From the NCBI GenBank assembly GCA_016946835.1, contig JACVTC010000406.1, positions 1-31,603 on the forward strand: DNA of 31,603 nt, given 5' to 3'. A model generated the notes under the pieces. That model was not told where the DNA came from and ran no database searches. It was given only the letters and a program-made list of their open reading frames with translations. Below are positions 8,962 to 19,240 of this stretch, one piece after another. Each line of letters starts with the position of its first letter. The first letter of the stretch is position 1. The position numbers and the translations under genes were made by a program. The DNA comes from Neocallimastix lanati (nom. inval.). Lineage: Eukaryota > Neocallimastigomycota > Neocallimastigomycetes > Neocallimastigales > Neocallimastigaceae.

Positions 8962-9918
8962 TGTAATAATTTAATTATAAAATTAATTATAATTAAATTA
9001 TTAACTACAACTTAATAATAATTAAATAATAATTATTATTAAATTGAGAAAGCAAAAGGGATAAATATACTTATCTTTTATAAGAAAGAGTTTATTATAA
9101 CTAATTATAATAAACTAATAACACAGAATTGTCAAGAGAAAGGATTATTTTATTTTGTTTTATTTTTAAATTTGTTTTATTAAGACTTATATTATTAAAA
9201 TAGAAATATAAAATATTTAATGTTATTACTATATTATAATTGTTATAATAATAACTCTTGATTTCTCAAAGAGAATTCAAGAGCCTTATTTATACTTTTT
9301 TGAAAAATAAGGTTAAATTAAAAAATGTTTTCTAATCTTAACAAATCTCTTATCTAGGAAAAGATTAGAGAGAAAAACCTAGATAAGATTTTTGATCGAT
9401 ATTCTATCCATATCGATCATCGTATCAATTAGGTAAAACCAATTACTTTTAAGAAGTAATTGGGAAAAACCCTAATTAACCGATTCGCTAATCTAATGTA
9501 ATTGATCGAAAATAAAAGAACAAAATAATAAAAAATATTTCGATCATAAAATTATAAATTTACAAATAAGGAAAATAACATAATGATATTAATAAACAAA
9601 ATACAGAATACATTATTAAAATACATATTAGAATACATAATATATTTGTTTACAATTTAATTAAATAAATAAACTAAGACTAATAAATTTAATAATTAAA
9701 TGTATAATTAAATAAACTATAATTATTTATTAATGTATAAATAATAATTAATTAAATAAATTTTGTTGTATTAAATTAATGAATATTTAATATGGAGTTA
9801 AATAAATTATAAATAATATTTAAATGAATAAATATTATATAATTAAATAAAGTTATAATTATAACTTTAACTAAGAAAATATAATTATTTTATTTAAAAA
9901 TAATTATAAATTCTTACA
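8962..9918 (-). repeat. LTR unit b (minus strand) of the CATAA array
   Basis: About 957 bp. On the minus strand it starts TGTAAGAATT and ends AAATTATTACA, the same ends as unit a. It is flanked by CATAA at 8957-8961 and 9919-9923. Minus-strand TATAAATA (9294-9287) lies 35 bp upstream of AAGAGTTATTAT (9259-9248). With unit a it forms an inverted repeat almost 2 kb long around a 5-bp centre. Confidence 0.7.
9248..9294 (-). promoter_or_regulatory. Core promoter of LTR unit b
   Basis: A minus-strand TATA box and predicted start with the same 35-bp offset and the same 12-nt start sequence as unit a and Element 2. Confidence 0.5.
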
Positions 9919-10209
9919 CATAATGTAAAGAATTAAATTTAAACTTAATTAAATTTAACCCTTTTCTACAATTAATACTAATAATTAATATTAATCGAGG
10001 AATAAAACAAAAATAAAATACTTAACACACAAAATAGATGGAGGAGTTTATTATAAGAGATTTAATTATGCCAATATTTCATAAAATTTTTATTTTTATT
10101 AAAATATTTTTTATTAAAAAATAATTTTTATTAAGATTTTATTATTTCTAAAATAATTAAAAATTTATTTTGTTTATTATTATAATTATATTCTTATAAT
10201 AATAACACT

Positions 10210-10246
10210 TGATTTTCAAAATAAAGAAAATCAAGAATTATTTATA
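10210..10246 (-). promoter_or_regulatory. Core promoter of the LTR in unit c
   Basis: TATAAATA reads from 10246 to 10239 on the minus strand and AAGTGTTATTAT starts at 10210, 36 bp downstream. It differs by one base from the start motif of units a, b and Element 2. Confidence 0.45.
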
Positions 10247-11004
10247 TTAAAGTTCCAAATCTTAATGAATAACTTTTTAGGAAAAGATTTGGGAGAAAAA
10301 CCTAAAAGTTTAATGATCAATTATTAATAAAATTGATCATATGTTAATTGAATAAAAACCGATATTTTCCAATCGGAAAACTTCAATTAACATTTGTTTT
10401 ATTTAAACAATGTCAATTATACATGACATTGTTTTATTTTAATTAATTTTTTAAATATTAATTATTCTTTTTTCATTTGATTTGTTACATTATGATTTTT
10501 AATATAATTTTTTAATTATTTCTAAATTATAATTCTATAATTTATATTAGATTTGTTTAAAATTATATTAATGTAACAATTATTTAAATTAAAACTTAAC
10601 ATTTAATTATCAAATGAATTTTAACAAATATAAAAAATATTAATGTTTAATTATTTTAATATTATTAATACAATGATAAAGAATAATAATTTTACAATAT
10701 TAATTTTAAATTATTAATAATAATTTTATATTAAAAATATTTTATAATAAAGTTAATAGATTTTATTAAATAATTATTATTTTATTTAATAAAGATTAAT
10801 AATTATTTTTTATTTTAATAAAAATTAATTATTATTGTAAAATAAAATACTTATTAAGTCTAGGTTTGTGGCTATTCTATACACTAACTTTACTACACAA
10901 ATAACACTATATCCTAAACCTCTATTAATTAATTAATTATTTTTTTTTTTTTTTTAATTTCTTTTATTTATTTACCTTATTTATTAACTAATTTTCAACA
11001 ACCA

Positions 11005-11054
11005 CTTAACTGGGTAACGCAGGGTCCTTTCCGGAGTTCCCACTAGCAGTTAAG
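11005..11054. other. G+C-richer hairpin in unit c
   Basis: CTTAACTG (11005-11012) pairs with CAGTTAAG (11047-11054). Inside, GGG and CCC flank TCC...GGA as a second stem. It stands out from the surrounding A+T-rich sequence. It may be a leftover retrotransposon leader structure; no protein or known RNA family was recognised. Confidence 0.45.
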
Positions 11055-11778
11055 GTTTTACAAACTATAATAAAATTGTTTTATAAGAAAATAACTATTC
11101 TAATAATAGTTACGAAACTAATAATGATTTTAAATTTACCTATTACTATACGATTTTCCAACTATCGTTCAATAGTTGAAAAATTAACTCTTTTTATACT
11201 TTTTCAAAATAAAGTTTTAAATCAAAATAAATTTTAATAAATTACATAAAAATATTATTTTATATTTTCAATTACATTATATAATAAATTACATGAAATG
11301 TTATGAATTATTTTAATATAAATCCTATTTAAAACTACCTAATTTTTCTAAAATTTTCTATGAAGAAAATTTAGAGTTTAATTCATTAATTATATGATTA
11401 AATATATTCTATCCATATATTTAATTTAAATTTTGCCAAGTTGTGAAAACCAATTTACTAAACCACAACTTGCTATTTCTATTTTTAGAATTTCTATAAT
11501 TTAAAAGACAAGTAAACAAAACGGCAAGTTTTTGTAAACAAACGGAAAAGGCAATATTCCTTTAATTATTTTAATTTAACTAATTAATGACTAATTATTT
11601 TTTAATTTATGAAGTTTCGTGATTCAAACTGAGTAATTGTTACGTAAATTCTCCAAATAATTATGTCATTTAATTTTTGAGAAAATTATTTAAATTAATA
11701 ATTTGGAATACATTTAAATTTATTTTAAAAATATGGAAAACATTTTTATCCACAATAATTTACATTACATTACATTTA

Positions 11779-12490
11779 TGTTGAAATTATAACTGAATTG
11801 AAATCTCAATTTCAGTTATTTACATTTCAATAATTAAAAATATTATTTATTTATTTATAAATAATATATATATTTAAATAATTAGTAATTAATATAAATT
11901 CTTGTTTAATATTTAAAGGGTTATCTTAGGCCTAATAATCCTGAGAATATTAATAAATAAGGTTTATATTAATAATTAATTTCAATGATACATTTGACGT
12001 CACGTGTATTTTATTTATATTATGTTTTTATATATGTTTACAACATATCTATATTAAATTCAATTAATCAAATTAATTATATAATTAAATTTATCCTTAT
12101 TTTTTATTATTATTTATATTACTACATTATTACTATCTTATATAATTAAATATTATTATTATGTAACTTACAAAGTATAAAAGAAAGATGTAAAAATCTA
12201 TCTTTTATGTTCTTTGTAAGGTTATTGTAAAATTACCTTAATAGTAATATATTATAGATATTTTATTATTAAATAAAATAAATAAATTTAAAATCAAATT
12301 AATTTGATAATTCTAATTATCAAAGTTTATTATAAATAAATTTTTATTAAACTAAACATTTAAATATTTATTATTATTATATATCTATATAGTATATTAC
12401 TATATAGACATATCGACTTAGTGAATATTTTTTAATAGAACATATTATTTTATTTAAATTTAAACTATAAATTATATCAAAATCTTAACA
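11779..12490 (+). repeat. Solo LTR with TSD ATTTA
   Basis: 712 bp from TGTTGAAATT to CTTAACA, flanked by ATTTA at 11774-11778 and 12491-12495. It is closely similar to the reverse complement of 1-260. TATAAAAG (12176-12183) precedes GTAAGGTTATT (12216-12226) by 40 bp, the promoter layout of Element 1. It sits inside unit c and therefore postdates it. Confidence 0.9.
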
Positions 12491-12544
12491 ATTTAAATAC
12501 GTATTCAAATTATTAAATATTTTACAATTATTCTTTACACATAA

Positions 12545-13389
12545 TGTAAAGAATTATAATTATTTTTCAAAATAATTATTATTCTTTATTAAAAAATTAA
12601 TATTTAAAGTTTATTATTTTATAAAATTTTATGAATAATTTTTTTAATTATGTCATATAGTAATTATTAATTAATGTTATTGTTTTAAAATTTATTTACA
12701 TTAAATTAAATTATCAATAATTAATATATTAAATTATAATAATGAATTATTGTATTAAAATAATGATAAATTCTATTTAATTAAGAAAAATTAAATTGTA
12801 TTAAAATGATAATTCTATTTAATCAAGAAATAATTAAATAATATTATTTCTTGGACTTTTAATTAAGAAAATTAAAAGAATTAATTATTTAATTATACTT
12901 GTGATTAAATATTAATAAAATTAATATATAATTAGTTAATAAGTTTTCTCCCTTATTCGGGTTTTCTTATTAACTAAAGATTGATGTAATTAAACACCAA
13001 TCGAGATCTATCTAGTTTTTTCTTCTAATCTTTTTCTAGATAGAGATAATTTTCCAAGATTAGAAATCAAATTAATATAAATAGGACTCTTGATTCTTCT
13101 AAAAATAATCAAGAGTTATTATTATAAGAAATTATAATAATTAACACAAATATTTTAAAATTACTTTTAATAAAAAATTTATTATAATAAAATAATTTCT
13201 AAAATACTCTTAACCTACTTTTAGTGTTGTTTATTATAATCTTATAATAAACTCTAAGTTTTTAAATTTTCGTTTTCAATTTTTATATTATATTTTTTAA
13301 TTTTATCTCAATTAATAATATTTTTTATCATTAATTGTAGAAAGAATTAATTATTAATATAATTAAATATTTTTAATTAATTCTTTACA
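12545..13389 (+). repeat. Element 2 5' LTR
   Basis: 845 bp with 11-bp terminal inverted repeats (TGTAAAGAATT and AATTCTTTACA). Its first 430 bp are repeated at 16323-16753 with several substitutions. The end at 13389 is set by the inverted repeat and by the priming site that follows directly. Confidence 0.85.
13076..13122 (+). promoter_or_regulatory. Element 2 core promoter and predicted transcript start
   Basis: TATAAATA at 13076-13083 and AAGAGTTATTAT at 13111-13122, 35 bp downstream. The 12-mer is perfectly complementary to the 12 bases right after the LTR. A hairpin (CTCTTGATT with AATCAAGAG) spans the predicted start. Confidence 0.65.
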
Positions 13390-13401
13390 ATAATAACTCT
13401 T
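13390..13401 (+). promoter_or_regulatory. Element 2 self-priming primer binding site
   Basis: ATAATAACTCTT begins at the first base after the LTR and is the exact reverse complement of 13111-13122, the predicted transcript 5' end. This is the Tf1-type arrangement. No tRNA-type TGG site is present. Confidence 0.7.
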
Positions 13402-13476
13402 CTAAATAATACAACTTGCGGCATTTCTCATTGTCCCTCTGCAAAAGGCAACAAATTTATATATCATTCTCCTGAT

Positions 13477-16299
13477 GTGACTGCTCCTATGATAGAACAA
13501 CCTCCAGAAGATACTATTATTCCTTCATCAATATCAGAGGATGAACTTTATGAATTTGATATCTGTGCGGCTATGGCTACTTCTACTAAAAAGGAACATG
13601 ATAAATATGATTCTATTATAAATAAATTCTATCGTGGTCTTTCAAAAATCTTTGAAAAGCGGGAAGCTGATAGACTTCCACCCCATAGGATGTACGATAT
13701 TTCCATTGATTTGATTCCAGGAAGCCAACTTTATTTCGGACCCATTTACTCCTTAACTGTTACCGAACTTAAGGCTCTTAAAGAATATATTGAGGAGAAT
13801 ATACGGAAAGGATTTATAAGAAAGTCAAAATCTCCAGCAGGAGCACCAATTTTTTTTGTCAAAAAACATGATGGTACACTTCGGCTATGTGTGGACTACC
13901 GCCGTTTAAATGCCATTACCATTCGCAACAGTTACCCGTTGCCAAGAATTAATGATCTAATTGAAGTATTTAAAAATTGTAAAATCTTCACGCGCCTTGA
14001 CCTAAGATCTGCCTATAATCTTGTACGCGTCAAGGAAGGTCATGAATACCTTACTGCCTTTAGGACCCCCATAGGACATTTTGAGTACCTCGTAATGCCC
14101 TTCGGCCTTAGGAACGCACCAAGTGTATTTCAAAGATTCATACAAGACGTACTTGGAGACGTTATTGGTTCATTCGTTCAAGTCTATTTGGACGATATTA
14201 TAATATATTCAAAAGATGAAGAAACTCATGTTAAGCATGTACGTACTGTTCTTACTCTTCTTATTGAAAATGGACTTTATGTGAAAAAAGAAAAATGTGA
14301 TTTTCATGTAACTCAGACTACTTTTCTTGGATTTACGATATCAACAAATGGTCTTACTATGGATAAAGACAAAGTTAAGTCCGTCGTTGAGTGGCCAACT
14401 CCAAAAAATCTACAAGAACTACAAAGCTTTTTAGGATTATGTAATTTCTACAGAAGATTCATCAAAAACTTTGCCGAAACTATGGAACAACTTCGTAAAC
14501 TTTTAAAGAAAAACACTAAATTCGTTTGGGATAATTTAGCTGAGGAATCTTTTAATAACCTTAAAAAATCTTTTCTATCAAATGAAATTCTTATTTTTCC
14601 GGATCACGAAAAGGAATTTATAGTGGAAACGGATGCTAGTAATTTTGCTGTCGGATGTGTTTTGTCACAAGTCAGTAGTCATGATAATCTTCTCCATCCA
14701 GTTGCGTTTTACACTCGCTCTCTTAGCAATGCCGAAATCAATTACACAATATATGACAAGGAACTCCTGGCAATTATCACTGCATTTGATGTATGGCGAC
14801 ACCACTTGGAAGGAGCAAAATATCCCGTTCAAGTAATAACCGACCATAAAAACTTATTATATTTGAAGAAACCGCAACACCTGAATCAACGGCAAATTCG
14901 CTGGAGTCTTTTTCTGTCAAAATTTGACTACCGAATTGCCTATAGACCTGGTATTCGAAGTGGCAAATCGGATTCACTGTCAAGAAGGCCGGATTATCAA
15001 AAGGATTCCGTAAAATTAACTAATACAACCAATAACTTAAATGCAATTTGTTGTTCAACAATTAATAATATTAACAACCTTATTGAATATCAAAAAGCTG
15101 ATGAATTTTGCAAAAATACACTTAAAAAACTTAAAGAAAATTCGAACAATATCAAAAGTTCACTTTTTAGTCTCATTCAAGGCGTTCTTCATTTCCAAGG
15201 TCGAATAATAGTTCCATCCCCGCTCAGAGCAAAACTTCTCAAATCTTTTCATGATAATCCTATTCATGGACATCAAGGTATCCACAAAACAGTAGAGAAA
15301 TTAAAACGATACTACTGGTGGCCGACCTTAAGAAAAGATGTAGAAAATTATATACTCTCTTGTGACGTTTGTGGTAGATGTAAGACTCGGAGACACAAAC
15401 CTTATGGTAAACTCCAGCCGCTCCCAATTCCAAATAAACCATGGGAAATTATATGAGTCGACTTTATAGTCTACTTACCCAGTTCGCAAGATTGTACTTG
15501 TATTATGGTAATTTCTGACCATCTTACAAAAATGGTACACCTTATACCTTGCTCTGATGTCCCTTCTGCGGATCTTACAGCTAAACTTTTGCTTTTCAAT
15601 GTGTTTAAATATCATGGATTTCCAAAGTTCATAATCTCCGACCATGGCTCCCAATTCTCTTCAGAATTCTGGACCTCTTTGTGCTCAGCATTACATATTC
15701 AACCGAATCTAGCTACTGCTCACCACCAGCAATCAAACGGACAGATAGAAAGAGCAAATGCTGTTGTGGAACAATACCTTCGTTGTTATTGCAGTACCGC
15801 ACAAAGTGAATGGTGTTACATTTTACCTTTATGTGAATTTGCTTACAATAACTCACTTCATCAATCTATTGGTGTGTCTCCTTTTTATGCTAATTATGGA
15901 TTCCACCCCAACTGTATTATAGACTCTCCACCAATTCTTCTTAAAGACAATGCTTCAGTATTGACAAGAGACTGGTCTGCCCACTTCCAGTCACTACAAA
16001 AACATCTCCTTAAAGCCAAAGAAGATTTCAAAAAGTATAGTGACAATAAAAAATCATCTGGTCCAAACTTTGAAGTTAATGATATGGTATGGCTTAAAAG
16101 ACACTACTTCACAAATGAACCGGCGAAAAAGCTAGCTTCTCAATATTTAGGTCCTTTTAGAATCATAGATAAATTAAAAAGATCAAATTATCGCTTAGAA
16201 CTTCCCAGCAATCTCCATCTCCATCCAACATTTCATATATCTCAATTAGAGCCATATACCAAAAGAAATGCTGAACTTAAGGAATCCTTTAATGAATAA
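13477..16299 (+). pseudogene. pol: Element 2 pol (RT, RNase H, integrase) with nonsense codon; gag and protease missing
   Basis: One continuous Ty3/gypsy Pol frame broken by a single TGA at 15454-15456. The frame is unchanged after it (GVDFIVYLP follows), and related elements have Gly at that place, so a GGA-to-TGA change is likely. Counting residues from 13477, RT has LRLCVDYRRLNAIT and YLDD (237-240), and RNase H has ETDAS (D386). The HHCC domain is intact. The DD35E acidic residues lie at 15460, 15640 and 15748, all after the stop, and the end is a GPF module without a chromodomain. Upstream in the same frame, CGISHCPSAKG looks like a damaged zinc knuckle, so most of gag and all of protease have been deleted. 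The first in-frame ATG is 13489. The element is not autonomous. Confidence 0.92.
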
Positions 16300-16311
16300 G
16301 ACACATAATCT

Positions 16312-16322
16312 AAGAGAGGCAA
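16312..16322 (+). promoter_or_regulatory. Element 2 polypurine tract
   Basis: AAGAGAGGCAA directly precedes the 3' LTR (TGTAAAG at 16323), as expected for the plus-strand primer. Confidence 0.6.
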
Positions 16323-16753
16323 TGTAAAGAATTATAATTATTTTTCAAAATAATTATTATTCTTTATTAAAAAATTAATATTTAAAGTTTATTATTTTAT
16401 AAAATTTTATGAATAATTTTATTAATTATGTCACATAGTAATTATTAATTAATGTTATTGTTTTAAAATTTATTTACATTAAATTAAATTATCAATAATT
16501 AATATATTAAATTATAATAATGAATTATTGTATTAAAATAATGATAAATTCTATTTAATTAAGAAAAATTAAATTGTATTAAAATGATAATTTTATTTAA
16601 TCAAGAAATAATTAAATAATATTATTTCTTGGACTTTTAATTAAGATAATTAAAAAGAATTAATTATTTAATTATACTTGTGATTAAATATTAATAAAAT
16701 TAATATATAATTAGTTAATAAGTTTTCTCCCTTATTCGGGTTTTCTTATTAAC
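16323..16753 (+). repeat. Element 2 3' LTR, left part
   Basis: 431 bp matching 12545-12974 with a few substitutions and one insertion. It is cut at TTAAC by the insertion starting at 16754. The remaining roughly 415 bp must lie to the right of this window. Confidence 0.9.
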
Positions 16754-17269
16754 TGTAACGAATATTGGAATATCCGTGTTTTAAAGAGTGTAACACAATA
16801 GGTAAGCACTTTTTGATTAATAAGTAATTTGGTTTTTTAAAATATAGTTTTATTAATTAAGAGATTTAAAAATATTAATTATAAAGATTAATTATTGTAA
16901 TATTTCGAATTACTTATTAATTAATTCAATAATTAATAAAAACACAATTTTTTTAAAAAATATTTTTTTTTTTGGCTGCGAAATTCACTCCTATTTATAG
17001 TTTTTCAAAATTTAAATCCATAAAAATTTAAAACCATAAAATCATTAAAAAGTTTCATAAAAATTGATTATTTTCGGTTAAAAAGAATCTAAAAGAAATA
17101 ATGATAAAAGATAAATTAAAATAGAATTTCTATCTGATTTGTTTCTATTAATTTCTAAGAATTTCTTTTGTTAATTTTTTACAGAAATTTATACAGAAAC
17201 AAATACAGAAACAAATACAGAAATGAAGTATAAAAATTCTTTAAAATTTAAATGATATAAAATTTTAGT

Positions 17270-17337
17270 AAAGGTGTGAGTCGAACCCTAGTGTTTCAGG
17301 CTGAGGTCATAGTGACTAACCACTATGCCAGCATTCT
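17270..17337 (-). pseudogene. tRNA-like sequence with Pol III A and B boxes in T2
   Basis: On the minus strand, A box TGGCATAGTGG (17330-17320) fits the consensus. B box GGTTCGACTCA (17287-17277) differs at the last base. The 32-nt spacing equals that at 6697-6750. The D arm can form, but the anticodon, T and acceptor stems pair poorly, so it is a tRNA-derived relic or a promoter-only sequence. Element 3 begins about 15 bp upstream of the expected tRNA 5' end. Confidence 0.5.
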
Positions 17338-17351
17338 AATTTCTAGTTTTT
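17323..17351. repeat. 29-bp direct repeat, left copy
   Basis: These 29 bases, starting CTATGCCAGC and ending CTAGTTTTT, recur exactly at 31558-31586. The two copies abut the outer ends of the Element 3-Element 4 pair. They are far longer than the 5-bp TSDs of the other elements here. Confidence 0.9.
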
Positions 17352-17847
17352 TGATAAGAATGTACTAAATAATGCATTCTTAATTAAATCTACGATTTAT
17401 TTCTAATACATTATGTGTACATTATTATTTTTGTACTTTAATAAATTTTTAAATCCAAAGATCAAAAATTAAATCAAAAATTATATTAAACTTTATATTT
17501 TTATATTAAATCTTATATTAATAGTAATATTTTTATATATTTAAAACTTATATTAGCAATATTAATAATAAATCTTATTTTTTTTATATTAATAATGAAA
17601 ATTTATATTAATAATATTTTTATATATTGATAATTAAAAATTTATATATTATATTTTAACTTTTTATTATAAAATTTTATATCGAAATGTTTTATTTTAT
17701 ATTGAAAAATATTTTATTTTATTAAAAACCTTTATATTAGAATAGTATTTTTATTTTTATTTGAATATTTTAACAGATTGTAATAAAAATTATAGCCAAT
17801 TAAATAAATTCTTATTAGTAATATTTTAGATATTTTTAAATAAATAA

Positions 17848-17904
<57 letters not shown>

Positions 17905-18209
17905 TTTTATTAATATTATAAATGTATTTTATTTATATTGTTATAATTAAATTTTATATAATTAATTATAAAAATCAATTTAAATTTAATAGTTTTTATA
18001 AAAAAAAAAAAAAAAAATAAATAAAATGTAATTTAGTGGCAAGAACAACTTTTATGCCTTGAAAAAAGTATAAATAGTTGTAAATTTTGCTACTAATTTT
18101 TAAATATCATCAAATAAATTTAATAAAATAAATAAATAAAATAAATAAATAAATAAAATTTGTGTTTCCTTACTTTATTTTTATTTAATTCTCTAAAACC
18201 TTAACATTT
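17352..18209 (+). repeat. Element 3 5' LTR
   Basis: About 858 bp starting TGATAAGAATG. The last shared bases with the 3' copy are TTAACATTT; the primer site begins three bases later. It contains a 53-A run (17850-17902), a 17-A run near 18000 and TATAAATAG at about 18070. TACATTATGTGTA at about 17408-17420 is the reverse complement of the TACA-CATAA-TGTA junction motif. Confidence 0.9.
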
Positions 18210-18212
18210 ATA

Positions 18213-18229
18213 TGGTGGAGATATCGGGG
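18213..18229 (+). promoter_or_regulatory. Element 3 primer binding site, tRNA type
   Basis: TGGTGGAGATATCGGGG follows the LTR and starts with TGG, complementary to a tRNA CCA end. Its first nine bases are shared with the site in Element 4 (26549), so both probably use the same or a related tRNA. The tRNA cannot be named from this window. Confidence 0.65.
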
Positions 18230-19240
18230 AATTAAATAGAAATAATAGTAAATAACATAGATTTTTTTTAATTTTTTTTATTTTATATTGATAAACAAGT
18301 AAGTCGTTAATCCTTTGATTAACCTATGGCGCTTGTTTGATATATATATATAAAAAAAAAAAAAATTTTTTTTAAATAAGTAAAATTAAGATTCTAAAAA
18401 AACAAATTTTGTAAAATTATAACAAGGAGCGGATAGAGCTCATACACAGTGTATTCTCAGATAGCAACAAATTAACTCTATTCATAGTAGGTTATTGAAT
18501 AGTAGTTAATTTGGAGATTAATTGGAAAGTAGACGAAGGTATTTGGTTACCGACCCGGTAATAATAGTTCAGCCTTCAACGTTTCAACACACGAAGGTGC
18601 GGGTACTTTCCAAGCACTGGCGAATAAGGAGCTTACGTCACCGAAGGCGTAAGATTGTTTTTTTTATATATATTTTTTTTTACTTTTCTTTGTGCTAGTT
18701 ATAAGGCACTTTATTATATAAAGTATCAGACTTTGGCTAACTTCGCCATTTAAATTTTTTTTATTTTTTTTTATTACTGATACTTTATTTGTTTAATAAT
18801 TCCTGTAAAAGAATCTTAATTTACTTTGAAAATATTGTGTTTTTAGTTAATTTTTATTAGTTAATAAAAATATTATTGAATACTTTTAAAATTTTTTTTA
18901 TTCCGTACATAGATTATCGGATTAAGTTTATCCTACATAGTAATTGGGCTAGTGGGCTCTGAACTGCTATATTTTATATTGAATATAGTAATCGTGGCAC
19001 ACGCGTGGCATGACACCATTAGGTAAGCTGCACGTCAGACAGTGTGTACTATCAGATTGTACGACAATAAAGATTATTTTTTTTTGTATTTAATAATTAT
19101 AATTAATTAATAATTTTATTAGCTATAACAATACAATATTTATCGTTTAAAAAGAAAAATTTTTGAAAGGTGAAAATAACAAATAAAACTTTGCTTCTAA
19201 ATTTATTACTACAAATATACTAAATTACAAAATTCAAGTG
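18230..19240 (+). other. Element 3 untranslated leader with structured segments
   Basis: About 1 kb without a credible ORF. Short G+C-richer segments form inverted repeats: 18522-18531 with 18604-18613 (10 bp), enclosing 18547-18552 with 18556-18561; and 18632-18637 with 18648-18653. AAAGTATCAG near 18720 pairs with CTGATACTTT near 18780. This could be a packaging or translation-control RNA. Confidence 0.55.

Larger units (their letters stand above)
9924..12539 (-). mobile_element. Degenerate LTR-element unit c, CATAA-flanked, interrupted by a solo LTR
   Basis: It starts TGTAAAGAATT and ends ATTCTTTACA, with CATAA on both sides (9919-9923 and 12540-12544). Removing the solo LTR inserted at 11779-12490 leaves about 1.9 kb. 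The left part is a minus-strand LTR related to units a and b: minus TATAAATA at 10246-10239 and AAGTGTTATTAT at 10210. That LTR may begin at 10489 (TGTAACAAATC on the minus strand), where CATAA again precedes it. The rest, about 10490-11773, has no ORF but holds a short G+C-richer hairpin at 11005-11054, like the leaders of Elements 3 and 4. It is probably an old element that has lost its genes. Confidence 0.5.
12545..16753 (+). mobile_element. Element 2: decayed Ty3/gypsy LTR retrotransposon, 3' LTR split
   Basis: The 5' LTR is at 12545-13389, followed by a self-priming-type site, a pol without gag or protease, a purine tract and a 3' LTR starting at 16323. The 3' LTR is broken after 16753 by the tRNA-box element. 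The intact 5' LTR shows the target was TTAAC followed by TAAAG; TTAAC sits at 16749-16753, and TTAA reappears at 31600-31603, so the LTR continues beyond the window. Substitutions between the LTR copies make it older than Elements 1, 3 and 4. Its left TSD would be CATAA (12540-12544). Confidence 0.9.

Noticed and set aside
7937-9918. A single 2-kb foldback DNA transposon
   Set aside because: Each half has complete LTR-type ends, its own TATA and start motif, and CATAA lies between them, so two oppositely oriented solo LTRs fit better. A foldback element cannot be fully excluded.
15454-15456. Programmed stop readthrough separating Pol into two proteins in Element 2
   Set aside because: The stop falls inside the integrase next to its first catalytic Asp, and the element already lacks gag and protease, so decay is more likely.
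17270-17337. Functional tRNA gene on the minus strand
   Set aside because: Acceptor and T stems mispair at several positions, and the 5' flank is interrupted by a retrotransposon.
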